NCBI GenBank assembly: GCA_947259095.1 | Contig: CAMYLA010000002.1 | Location: 86,093 to 150,092 of the forward strand | From: an uncultured Acidimicrobiaceae bacterium | Lineage (GTDB): Bacteria; Actinomycetota; Acidimicrobiia; Acidimicrobiales; SZUA-35 | DNA: 64,000 nucleotides | Direction of reading: 5' to 3' | Part shown: positions 37,470-44,840 of the stretch, piece after piece | Layout of the letters: the number at the start of each line of letters is the position of its first letter | Numbering within the stretch: position 1 is the first letter of the stretch | The notes under the pieces: generated by a model | What the model saw: the letters and a program-made list of their open reading frames with translations, nothing else | Databases searched by the model: none | Told to the model about the DNA's origin: nothing | Program-made: the position numbers and the translations under genes

Positions 37470-37583
37470 GGCAACGCCTGCATGCCAAATGCGCCGACGT
37501 ACAGGCCAGAACTCACCTCTGACGCCGGGATTCAGACTGTTATCCGTTCGCCGCTGTTGACCGTCGGGAGCTGCAGCGGACCG

Positions 37584-37751
37584 CTACGCGTTGCGAGGGA
37601 GCGCTCGATGCTGGGCCAACATGTCCTCGACCTCTCGACGGAAATCCTCGGGAAGGTCCTCGACCTCGGTGATCCCAGTTCGGATCATGGCCCGCTGCTC
37701 GTCGTCGGACATCTCCCGCCACTCGCTCGCCGGCACCCGTCGCGATTCCAT
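37584..37751 (-). CDS. 55-residue acidic VPASEWR protein, copy 2
   Basis: It has the same length as the 33545 protein and is 76% identical (MESRRVPASEWREMSDDEQRA, GITEVEDLPEDFRREVEDML). It starts at the ATG at 37751 and diverges from the 37782 gene with only 30 bp between starts, so the two must share or overlap promoters. The helix-rich, acidic composition fits a small protein-binding antitoxin better than a DNA-binding factor. Function unknown. Confidence 0.72.
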   Translation of the reverse strand: MESRRVPASEWREMSDDEQRAMIRTGITEVEDLPEDFRREVEDMLAQHRALPRNA

Positions 37752-37781
37752 ACCCATAGGATACCTCCAACGCCCATCGGC

Positions 37782-38087
37782 ATGAGATCAGATCCCGTAT
37801 CCTGGGCCGCCGCGCTCCTCATCGCAGCCCACGTCCTGGGCGACATCAACCGATGGTGGACCAAGCACGGCCAACACCTCACCGACGGTCCGGAACTCAG
37901 CGAGGTCTACCGCCTTTTGCACCAGATCTCGATCGAAGCCGAGGCTGCCTGGTCCTTGCTTCCCGAACGAGGTGACGGAACACGCGTTTTCTCGATACGG
38001 ACCGCATTGCTCCAGATCTCACTGCTCCTCATGGAACGGGGAGAGGATGTCGTCGTCATCGACTTGCGGATTCCGACCGAGCGCTGA
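37782..38087 (+). CDS. 101-residue partner protein of the VPASEWR gene, copy 2
   Basis: From the ATG at 37782 the protein reads MRSDPVSWAAALLIAAHVLGD, then YRLLHQISIEAEAAWSLLPER, RVFSIRTALLQISLLLM and DVVVIDLRIPTER. It is the longer and probably more complete form of the 33773 protein. The hydrophobic helix at the N-terminus could be membrane-associating or part of the core. It lies head to head with the 55-residue gene. No known family recognised. Confidence 0.72.
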   Translation: MRSDPVSWAAALLIAAHVLGDINRWWTKHGQHLTDGPELSEVYRLLHQISIEAEAAWSLLPERGDGTRVFSIRTALLQISLLLMERGEDVVVIDLRIPTER

Positions 38088-38165
38088 GGACAGCGTCGGC
38101 CAAGTCGCAGGCTAGCCGACCAAGACAGACCTAAGAATCCTCCGCCGAATTATGGGCAGCGGTGT

Positions 38166-38354
38166 GGGGTGGGGGTGCGAGGCGCGGCCGAGGGGCTCGC
38201 TCGGTTGTTCGAGGCGATGTCCGCGTTGCTTGATGAGCGTGAGCGGCGGGTGGTGGCCCAGATGCTGGGTCGGGGTGGTCAGGCCCGACCTCAGCGTTGT
38301 CTTCGACGTCGTCGTCAAGATGGGCTTGGGCCCAGCCAGGTTAGGCCGTCTTAA
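38166..38354 (+). pseudogene. ISAzo13-type transposase N-terminal scrap
   Basis: The + strand reads GAAEGLARLFEAMSALLDERERRVVAQMLGRGGQAR, like the N-terminus of ISAzo13-family transposases (DERxRR, GRGG). The frame then degenerates and stops after ~60 residues. No catalytic region or inverted repeats are visible. Confidence 0.5.
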
Positions 38355-38405
38355 GTCGATCTGTAGAGCTCGACTTTGTACTTGAAGGTTAGTCGCCCGA
38401 GATGC

Positions 38406-38669
38406 TCAATCGAGCTTGTCGACTTCGTCTGGTGGCACAGGGGAGTGGATGTTGACGCCGGAACCCTCGACAGCTGGCGTCTTCTGCGACAGGAGATCCA
38501 AAGCCTCTTCGATTGTGATGTCGTCGTACCGACCGGCAAAGAGAGTGCCTGGGAAATGAACGTGAGGGTCCAATCGTCTCCAGGCGGAACACATGGGGAT
38601 CGTGCACGCTCGTTGCGGCTGCCGACAGCATTGTTTGTACCGTTCGTTCCCTGGAGGCTCTCGCCTCAC
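38406..38669 (-). pseudogene. Unrecognised C-terminal protein remnant
   Basis: The minus-strand stretch RLDPHVHFPGTLFAGRYDDITIEEALDLLSQ, ending VPPDEVDKLD, has protein-like composition, but its upstream part runs into the eroded att scar at 38.67 kb without a convincing start. I do not recognise it. It may be the 3' end of a gene cut by that scar. Confidence 0.3.
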
Positions 38670-38818
38670 CGGTTTTCAAGAGGCAGCGCCCTCGCGGACG
38701 ATGTCCCACCAATCCGGCGTACCGCAGCCTCGGATCCGTCCGACGGCTGATCGGAGGTTGACCCTGGTTGACCGCCGCGACCCGAGGGTGGCCGGCGCCG
38801 GTGGCACCACCGTGGCAC
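38669..38818. repeat. Eroded att scar (tRNA fragment 5 remnant plus right-arm motif)
   Basis: Only CCGGTTTTCAAGAGGCAGCG of the core survives (from 38669). The GTTGACC repeats and the GTGGCAC double motif (38797-38818) follow at 115 bp, the same spacing as at the better-preserved scars, which supports the call despite the short core. Confidence 0.6.
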
Positions 38819-38855
38819 AGCCCGCGTCCGCGGTGACGCGCCGAGGTGGAGGGAT

Positions 38856-40202
38856 CTACGCTGGCCAACGCGTGCTCGACCTCGCGACCGAGTCCTCTGA
38901 GAGGTTCTGGGCCTGGTGGTCCCGGACTGGCTCATGGTGCGCTGCCGAGTGAGCGGCCATGGCGACCACGAGCAGTGACATCGTGATCGCCTGCACCCAG
39001 ACCACCGTCTCCAGAGACCCCGACCACGACACCAGCAGTGTCTGGACCACCGCAGCCCCCAACATCAGGTGGCCCCGCCGATGGCGGCCGGCCGCGAGAT
39101 CGACCATGGCCAGGAAGTTGGCCACGGCCAGGAGGGAGGTGGCCAGAACGTACGGGCCGAGTAGCGACCCGGCCCCGGCGTAGGCGTCGGAGAACAGGAG
39201 GCCGACCACCGGGCGGCCGAGGGTCCAGAACCCGACGGTGGCGATCGCCCCACCACCGGCCAGGAGGGCGACACCGGCGCGGACCAGCCGTCGGGTCGTG
39301 GCCGCCTCGACCCCGGTCCGGGCGCCGACCGGGAACACCGCGGTGACGATCGACCAGCTGCCCAGGTGGACGGCCCGGCCGAGCAGGGCGACCACGGCGT
39401 AGGTCCCGGCCTCGGCGGCATCGAAGCGCTGCTTGACCAGGAGCAGGTCCCCGTGGCTGATGGTGATCTGGGCGATGAGCAGGACGGTGGTCGCCCCGGC
39501 GGCCTGGGCCAGCCCCGGCGTTCGATGCGATCCCGGCCCCGGCCTCGTCGGCCGGACCAGGGCCCGGGCCACGATCAGCGAGGCCAGCAGCGAGGCGAAG
39601 AGCCCGGCCGAGACACCGACCGGGCCCCAGCCGGCGGCCACCAGAGCGCAGCTCATCGCCACCCGCACCACCATCTCGACCAGGAACGAGCCGGCGAGGC
39701 GGCCGAAGGCCATCCGGCCCTGGAGGATCCCCCGGTCGACCGCCTGGGCCAGGAACAGCGGGAGGCTCAGACCGAAGATCACCAGCGCGGTCGGGTCGGC
39801 GACCTTGAACCCGGCGGCCAGACCGTCGGCCCCGAGTGCGATGGCCAGGGCGAGGACACCGCCCATGGTCCAGGCCGTCCGTGTCAACCGCTGTCGGATC
39901 GCCATGGTGGCGTCAGGGTCGGACCGGGCCAGCGCGGCCGAGCCGTACCGAGCCGCCACCAGCTGGAGGCACCCGGCCAGGGCGGTGACCACCAGCAGCA
40001 GGGTGACGATGAGCGACGCATCCCCGAACTCCTCGGGCGTGAGCCATCGGGCCAGCAGGGCATTGAGGGCATAGTTGCCGGCCCCGGACACGGTCATGGC
40101 CCCGGTCAGGAGGGCACCGCCGGCCACGACCCGCCGGTGGCCGACCGAGGTCGTGAATTGAGGGTCGGCCTCGGTCGGCCGGATCTCGTCGGTTCGGGTC
40201 AT
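38856..40202 (-). CDS. Polysaccharide flippase-like membrane protein (Wzx/MATE type)
   Basis: I start at the ATG at 40202 (MTRTDEIRPTEADP; 40229 is also possible), giving ~448 residues. About 12-14 hydrophobic segments begin at VVAGGALLTGAMTVSGAGNYALNALLARWLTPEEFG, the usual N-terminus of polysaccharide-biosynthesis flippases. Such proteins move lipid-linked oligosaccharide units across the membrane. It diverges from the pyruvyl transferase across a 182-bp region with paired operators. The last ~25 residues, near the att scar at 38.8 kb, may be a substituted tail. Confidence 0.85.
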   Translation of the reverse strand: MTRTDEIRPTEADPQFTTSVGHRRVVAGGALLTGAMTVSGAGNYALNALLARWLTPEEFGDASLIVTLLLVVTALAGCLQLVAARYGSAALARSDPDATMAIRQRLTRTAWTMGGVLALAIALGADGLAAGFKVADPTALVIFGLSLPLFLAQAVDRGILQGRMAFGRLAGSFLVEMVVRVAMSCALVAAGWGPVGVSAGLFASLLASLIVARALVRPTRPGPGSHRTPGLAQAAGATTVLLIAQITISHGDLLLVKQRFDAAEAGTYAVVALLGRAVHLGSWSIVTAVFPVGARTGVEAATTRRLVRAGVALLAGGGAIATVGFWTLGRPVVGLLFSDAYAGAGSLLGPYVLATSLLAVANFLAMVDLAAGRHRRGHLMLGAAVVQTLLVSWSGSLETVVWVQAITMSLLVVAMAAHSAAHHEPVRDHQAQNLSEDSVARSSTRWPA

Positions 40203-40267
40203 CGTCGGTCCAACTGGCTCATGAGGCACCAGATTGGCCGGCCAAGGTCTGGGGTGATGCCGGGGCC

Positions 40268-40321
40268 GGTCAAGAAATCCTCAAGACCGTCCCAGGCCGC
40301 GACCTTGATCCGATCTTGATC
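40268..40321. promoter_or_regulatory. Two oppositely oriented CTTGA direct-repeat sites between divergent genes
   Basis: On the + strand CTTGATC occurs at 40304 and 40315, 11 bp apart, 64 bp before the 40385 start. On the minus strand CTTGAGG and CTTGACC, also 11 bp apart, lie at 40270-40287, ~67 bp before the flippase start. Each divergent gene therefore has its own site in its own orientation. Heptamer direct repeats one helical turn apart are typical of OmpR-family response regulators. Confidence 0.6.
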
Positions 40322-40384
40322 GAGTCCCACCCGACCCCTTGAGGTGGCTCCGTCACGGTCGATGGCAGAGAGCGGGAGGCACCG

Positions 40385-41626
40385 ATGATCCACCTACGCC
40401 AACGACGTGAAGCAGACCAAACCGGCACCGAGAACGGGCCGACGCCGGCGGAGGCGCTCGACGTGCTCCTGCTGGGAACCCACGGCCAGGCCAACATCGG
40501 CGACGAACTGCTGCTGGAGACCTTCCTGGCCCAGCTCGGGCCCGACCACCACTACCGGGTCAACTCCTATGACCCCGCGGCGACCCGAGGCCGGTTCGGG
40601 GACCGCTACGACATCGAGGTGTTCGACACCGCCGGCGACCGCCTGAGCCTGCTGGGGCACCTGCGGCGCTGTGATCTGGTGGTTTTCGCCGGGGGCTCGA
40701 TCGTCAAGGAGCTCGGTACGACCACGGGGCGGAGGCGGCACGCCACCCTGGTCATGCTGCTGGCGGTGGTGACCGCAGCTCGGCTCGTGGCCCGCCGGCC
40801 GGTGCTGATGAGCAACATCGGCGTCGGGCCCATCGGCACCCGGCCCGGTCGGGTGCTGGCTGGGCTCGTTCTCCGACAGGCGTCGCTGGTCGCCCTGCGC
40901 GACGCCGCGTCCTACGAGCACTGTCGGCGGCTGGGCTGTGTACCATCCCGGCTCCGACTGGTGCCCGACGCGGTCTGGGCCAACGACGGGGCCGCGCTGG
41001 GGGCCGGGTCGACCCCGGCCGAGAGGAGCGGGGGCAGGCTGCGGATCGGTCTGAACCTCAATCGCGACATCGCCGCCGCCGAGCGCTGGGACGACCTCCT
41101 CGACGAGCTGCGCCAGGCGCTCCTCCGGATCGCCTCGACCCGGCCCATCGAGATCGTTGGCCTGCCGATGCAGACCGGATTCAAGGCCGATGACGACCTC
41201 GAGATGCTCCGGGCCTTCCTGGCCTCGCTCCCCGACATCCCGTCCTCGGTCCGGGCCGCCGGCGACCACGCCGAGATCACGACCCGGGCCGCGGGCTGCG
41301 ACGTCGTGGTAGCCGAGCGCCTCCACGCCCTGGTCATCGCCGCCATCATCGGACGCCCCGTGGTCGCCCTCTCCTACGACCCCAAGGTGGACCAGCTGGT
41401 CGCGCAGCTCGACCTGACCGAGCGGGCGGTCGACGTGAACGAACCGTTCGATCCGGCCCGCCTGGACCGGATGATCGCCGAGGCGGCCGACGACCGGTGC
41501 GAGGGGGCCCGCCTGGCCGCCGCCGCCGCAACCAAGCGCGACACCCTCGATCGCTACTTCGCCGACATCCGGCGGTGGCTGGCCCGGCCCCGGGCCGTGG
41601 CCGGCTGGTCCGACCTGGGCCGCTGA
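40385..41626 (+). CDS. Polysaccharide pyruvyl transferase family protein
   Basis: This 413-residue protein shows the family pattern: an early LLLGTHGQANIGDELLLETFL, then VVFAGGSIVKELG, a central SLVALRDAASYEHCRRLG and a C-terminal VVVAERLHALVIAAIIGRPVVALSYDPKV. Members such as CsaB and WcaK add ketal-pyruvate to cell-wall or exopolysaccharide sugars. A GGGAGG site precedes the ATG, and the large membrane protein gene follows 7 bp after its stop, so the two form an operon. Confidence 0.88.
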   Translation: MIHLRQRREADQTGTENGPTPAEALDVLLLGTHGQANIGDELLLETFLAQLGPDHHYRVNSYDPAATRGRFGDRYDIEVFDTAGDRLSLLGHLRRCDLVVFAGGSIVKELGTTTGRRRHATLVMLLAVVTAARLVARRPVLMSNIGVGPIGTRPGRVLAGLVLRQASLVALRDAASYEHCRRLGCVPSRLRLVPDAVWANDGAALGAGSTPAERSGGRLRIGLNLNRDIAAAERWDDLLDELRQALLRIASTRPIEIVGLPMQTGFKADDDLEMLRAFLASLPDIPSSVRAAGDHAEITTRAAGCDVVVAERLHALVIAAIIGRPVVALSYDPKVDQLVAQLDLTERAVDVNEPFDPARLDRMIAEAADDRCEGARLAAAAATKRDTLDRYFADIRRWLARPRAVAGWSDLGR

Positions 41627-41633
41627 GACGATC

Positions 41634-44600
41634 ATGCCAGCCATCCGACGTCCCGGTCCGATGCCGGTCCATCACCGCATCGCCGTGGTGGTCGGGCTGA
41701 TCTACTACATCTCGAGCCTCATCGTCTTCCGCGACGTGCTGGTGGCCCTGCCCTCGCTGCTGGCCGGGGATGCGGTGATCAACGGCGACGAGCTCGTGCC
41801 CTACTTCAACCCCCGAACCCAGCTCCTGGACCAGGCCAAGGGCGAGTTCTCCGAGCTCACGAACGGCTTCGAGTTCCGGGTCCGCTACTCCTTCCTGACC
41901 ACCTGGGTCCGCCACCACCAGGTGCTGCCCTTCGCCCTGCTCCTCGCCCTCCCGACCACCGTCTTCGCCGCCTACCTGACCGTGTCCTGGTTCGTCCGGC
42001 GGGTGTTCACGTCGCTCTCGGCCACCACGGTCGCCCTGGCCGCCGCATTCCCGACGGGGCTGATCTACGCCATCGTCATCTACGCCAAGATCACCCACTT
42101 CTACACCCTGGTGGCCGGCCTGTGCCTGATGATGATCTCGGTCCTGGCCATGCTCTACGGGCTGCTCTTCGCCCGGGAGCGATGGGTTCGGCCCATGGTG
42201 GTGTCGTGCCTGGTGGCCCTGTTCAACCCGGCGGTCCACTACCTGATCCTGTTCGCCCTGTTCCTCACCCTGACGGTGGCCACGCTGCTGCTCGGGGAGC
42301 TGGCCCGCTGGATCCGGCGGCGCCGGCGGTCCCGCCGTCGGCCCGGGCCCCGGCTGGCCCCGCTCGCTCTGGTGCGGGGACCGGGCCGGAGGGAGCGGCT
42401 CCGGGCTGGCCTGGCGGTTGCGGCCGACAGCACCACCGGGCGCAGCGCGCTGGCCATGCTCCTGCTGCTGGTGGTGACGATCATGCCCTACGGCCTGTTC
42501 GTGAAGTTCATCGCCCTGCGGGGGGTCGAGAACCTGGCCGAGACCGTCCCCGGCGACTACTACTTCATTCGGGACGCCTCGGTCTCCCTGGCCCACATCC
42601 TGTCGTGGGACCTGGCCGGGATCATGGACAAGATCCTCTTCGGCGACTATCTGGCCAAGCGGCCCCGGGTTCCCAACCTGGTCTACACCCTGGTGGTCCT
42701 GGCCCCGATCACCGTGCCGGCGATCCGGCGCTCCCTGTTCCGGAGCCGGCCCCACCGCCAGCTCCTTGGTGTGATCCACGTCAATCTGGCCTTTGCCGTC
42801 TGGGCCACCGTCGGCTACGCCAACCCGAGCTGGTTCCCGACCTTCCACCGGTCGCTGGCCGCCACCACCCGGGCCCTCTACGCCACCGAGTCACCGGTCG
42901 GCGACCTGACCCTCGGCGTCTCCAGCACCGTCGTCCAGGTGCTGCGCTTCCCCCACCGCTTCCAGCTGATCCTGTTCGTGCTCGGCCCCCTCCTGATGAC
43001 CCTGCCCCTGGCCTGGGCCATCGAGGGCCTGAACGGTCGCTTCGCCTCAACCGCGAGCGACCGGGCCGGCGGCGAGAGCTCGACCTCGATCGTCACCCGG
43101 GTCTCGTTGACGGTGGCGCTGGGGACCGTGTTCTTCCTGCCGCTGTTCTCCAACGCCAACTACCGCCAGGTCTACGGCTCCGGGAACTTCGCCCACTTCG
43201 CCTCCCCCTACCCGGTCGGTGATCTCCAGGAGATCAAGGAGGTCCTGGACGAGCTCCCCGAGGGCAAGACGGTGGTGCTGCCACCGACCGAGACGTCGAA
43301 GCTGGTGGTCGACACCAACGGCATCCCCCACAAGTTCATCGACAAATTCTACATCTACTACCTCGACCGGCCGAGCTTCTACTACGGCCTCACCGGGGAC
43401 GCGGGCAACAAATTCGAGTTCTTCCTGTTGCTCCGCAGCCTCTACTACCAGCAGGACTGGTGGATCAACGTGGCCCGAGACATCGAGCTCGACTACATCG
43501 TCTTCAACAAGCAGATCCAGAACAACCGGGGCGTCGGCGCCGAGTACCTGCCCGACATCGAGCTCTACCTGCGGGAGCAGATCGAGGCCAAGCCCGACCG
43601 CGTCGAGGTGGTCCACGAGAACGAGAGCTTTGTCCTCTACCGGGTCGACACCGAGCGCCGCCGACACCGCGACGTGTTGCTGTTCGACACCGGTTGGAGC
43701 GACTTCCTCGATGCCGTCTTCGCCCGGCTCGACCTGAGTCGCTGCTACGACCTCCAGTACATCTCGACCTACGAGGGACCCCCCGAGGACGGCCGGCGGG
43801 TCCACCTGGTGGCCAGCGACCCGACCGACGCCGGGCTCGACCTCTGGGCCGCTCGTCACCCCGAGCGGTTCTTCGTGCCCAACTCGAGGATCTTCGCCTT
43901 CAACCCCGACGTGATCGCCAGCAGCTACTACCTCTCGCCGATGTTCCGCCTGTTCCTGTTCTTCTCCGACACCCGGTGGAACCGGACCGAGATGATCACC
44001 CCCGGGATCTTCGGCACCCTGCGGGGCTCGTTCATCGGCGTGCCCCGACCGACCCGCTTCACCGTGCCGGTCTCGGTCGACGAACCGGGCCGCTACCGGG
44101 TGTTGATGCGGGCTGCGGCCACGGCCAACGAGCTCGACGTCGTCGTGACGACGCTCGACTACGCCAAGCGCCGCGAGCTCCGCTCTCCCCCGGAGGCCCT
44201 GCAGCTCTTCGCCCCGGACGAGGTCTACGCCCCGGACCGGGTCGCGATCGACGCCTCCGGCTACCGGGTCTCCCAGCTCGAGTCGATGATCCCGGACCGG
44301 CTCGTTCCGGTGAACCTCCGTTACGACTACTTCGACCTTGGCACGGTCGAGGCCACCTCGGGCCCCCACACCTTCGTGATCGACAAGATCGATGCCAACC
44401 CGATGCTGGTCGAGGGCCTCCTCCTGGTCCCGGAGGCGGCGGACACCAGCGTCGCGGCCGATGAGCGGGTCGAGCTGGTCGGCGCGGTCTCGGACCTCGA
44501 GTGCGCCGAGGAGAGCGAGGTCCGCCAGGGCCCCCGCGATCCCTACCGCTATCTGCCTTCGAGCGAGAACGGGCCCCATGCCGACCTCACCGACGAGCAG

Positions 44601-44783
44601 CTGTTGGAGCTGCTCGGGCTCGAGGCCCTGGCCCCACCGGCCGGCGACGGCCTGGGGGGCCGTTGGGCCCACCTAGGGATCACCGTGCTGATCCTCGGGG
44701 CGTGCGTCCTCCTCGTCCGCTCGCGGACCCGTGTCGACCCGGACGGGATCGCCGACGACGAGAGCGCCGGCGGCGGATCTTGA
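41634..44783 (+). CDS. Large polytopic membrane protein with big extracytoplasmic domain (glycan assembly, tentative)
   Basis: This 1049-residue protein begins with a membrane segment (IAVVVGLIYYISSLIVF). Roughly ten more hydrophobic segments lie in the first ~490 residues, then a ~530-residue soluble region, and a final anchor (LGITVLILGACVLLV). A charged loop after the first segment (NGDELVPYFNPRTQLLD) is placed where GT-C glycosyltransferases carry their catalytic Asp. The layout resembles giant mycobacterial arabinosyltransferases such as AftD, but no specific motif confirms it. Its operon with the pyruvyl transferase supports a surface-polysaccharide job. Confidence 0.7.
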   Translation: MPAIRRPGPMPVHHRIAVVVGLIYYISSLIVFRDVLVALPSLLAGDAVINGDELVPYFNPRTQLLDQAKGEFSELTNGFEFRVRYSFLTTWVRHHQVLPFALLLALPTTVFAAYLTVSWFVRRVFTSLSATTVALAAAFPTGLIYAIVIYAKITHFYTLVAGLCLMMISVLAMLYGLLFARERWVRPMVVSCLVALFNPAVHYLILFALFLTLTVATLLLGELARWIRRRRRSRRRPGPRLAPLALVRGPGRRERLRAGLAVAADSTTGRSALAMLLLLVVTIMPYGLFVKFIALRGVENLAETVPGDYYFIRDASVSLAHILSWDLAGIMDKILFGDYLAKRPRVPNLVYTLVVLAPITVPAIRRSLFRSRPHRQLLGVIHVNLAFAVWATVGYANPSWFPTFHRSLAATTRALYATESPVGDLTLGVSSTVVQVLRFPHRFQLILFVLGPLLMTLPLAWAIEGLNGRFASTASDRAGGESSTSIVTRVSLTVALGTVFFLPLFSNANYRQVYGSGNFAHFASPYPVGDLQEIKEVLDELPEGKTVVLPPTETSKLVVDTNGIPHKFIDKFYIYYLDRPSFYYGLTGDAGNKFEFFLLLRSLYYQQDWWINVARDIELDYIVFNKQIQNNRGVGAEYLPDIELYLREQIEAKPDRVEVVHENESFVLYRVDTERRRHRDVLLFDTGWSDFLDAVFARLDLSRCYDLQYISTYEGPPEDGRRVHLVASDPTDAGLDLWAARHPERFFVPNSRIFAFNPDVIASSYYLSPMFRLFLFFSDTRWNRTEMITPGIFGTLRGSFIGVPRPTRFTVPVSVDEPGRYRVLMRAAATANELDVVVTTLDYAKRRELRSPPEALQLFAPDEVYAPDRVAIDASGYRVSQLESMIPDRLVPVNLRYDYFDLGTVEATSGPHTFVIDKIDANPMLVEGLLLVPEAADTSVAADERVELVGAVSDLECAEESEVRQGPRDPYRYLPSSENGPHADLTDEQLLELLGLEALAPPAGDGLGGRWAHLGITVLILGACVLLVRSRTRVDPDGIADDESAGGGS

Positions 44784-44828
44784 GCGAGCCTTGACGATCG
44801 CTTTCCCCTGGCCAGAAGGGGCGATCGT
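44779..44828 (+). promoter_or_regulatory. CTTGA direct repeat and hairpin upstream of the GT fusion gene
   Basis: CTTGAGC (44779) and CTTGACG (44790) are 11 bp apart, as at 40.3 and 46.8 kb. Overlapping the second heptamer, ACGATCG (44794-44800) pairs with CGATCGT (44822-44828), with inner CCCC/GGGG pairing. This may be a terminator for the upstream operon or a second operator. The first heptamer overlaps the stop codon region of the 41634 gene. Confidence 0.55.
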
Positions 44829-44840
44829 AACGTCGGTGGC

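Noticed and set aside
37782-38087. RelE/ParE toxin assignment
   Set aside because: The C-terminal strand looks similar, but the conserved ParE/RelE core and basic catalytic residues cannot be aligned by eye.
41346-42848. 500-residue minus-strand ORF
   Set aside because: The translation is a Gly/Gln/His/Asp-rich shadow of the pyruvyl transferase and membrane protein genes, with no domain.
43047-44672. 541-residue minus-strand ORF
   Set aside because: Shadow of the 1049-residue membrane protein, with repetitive Val/Asp/Glu/Gly composition.
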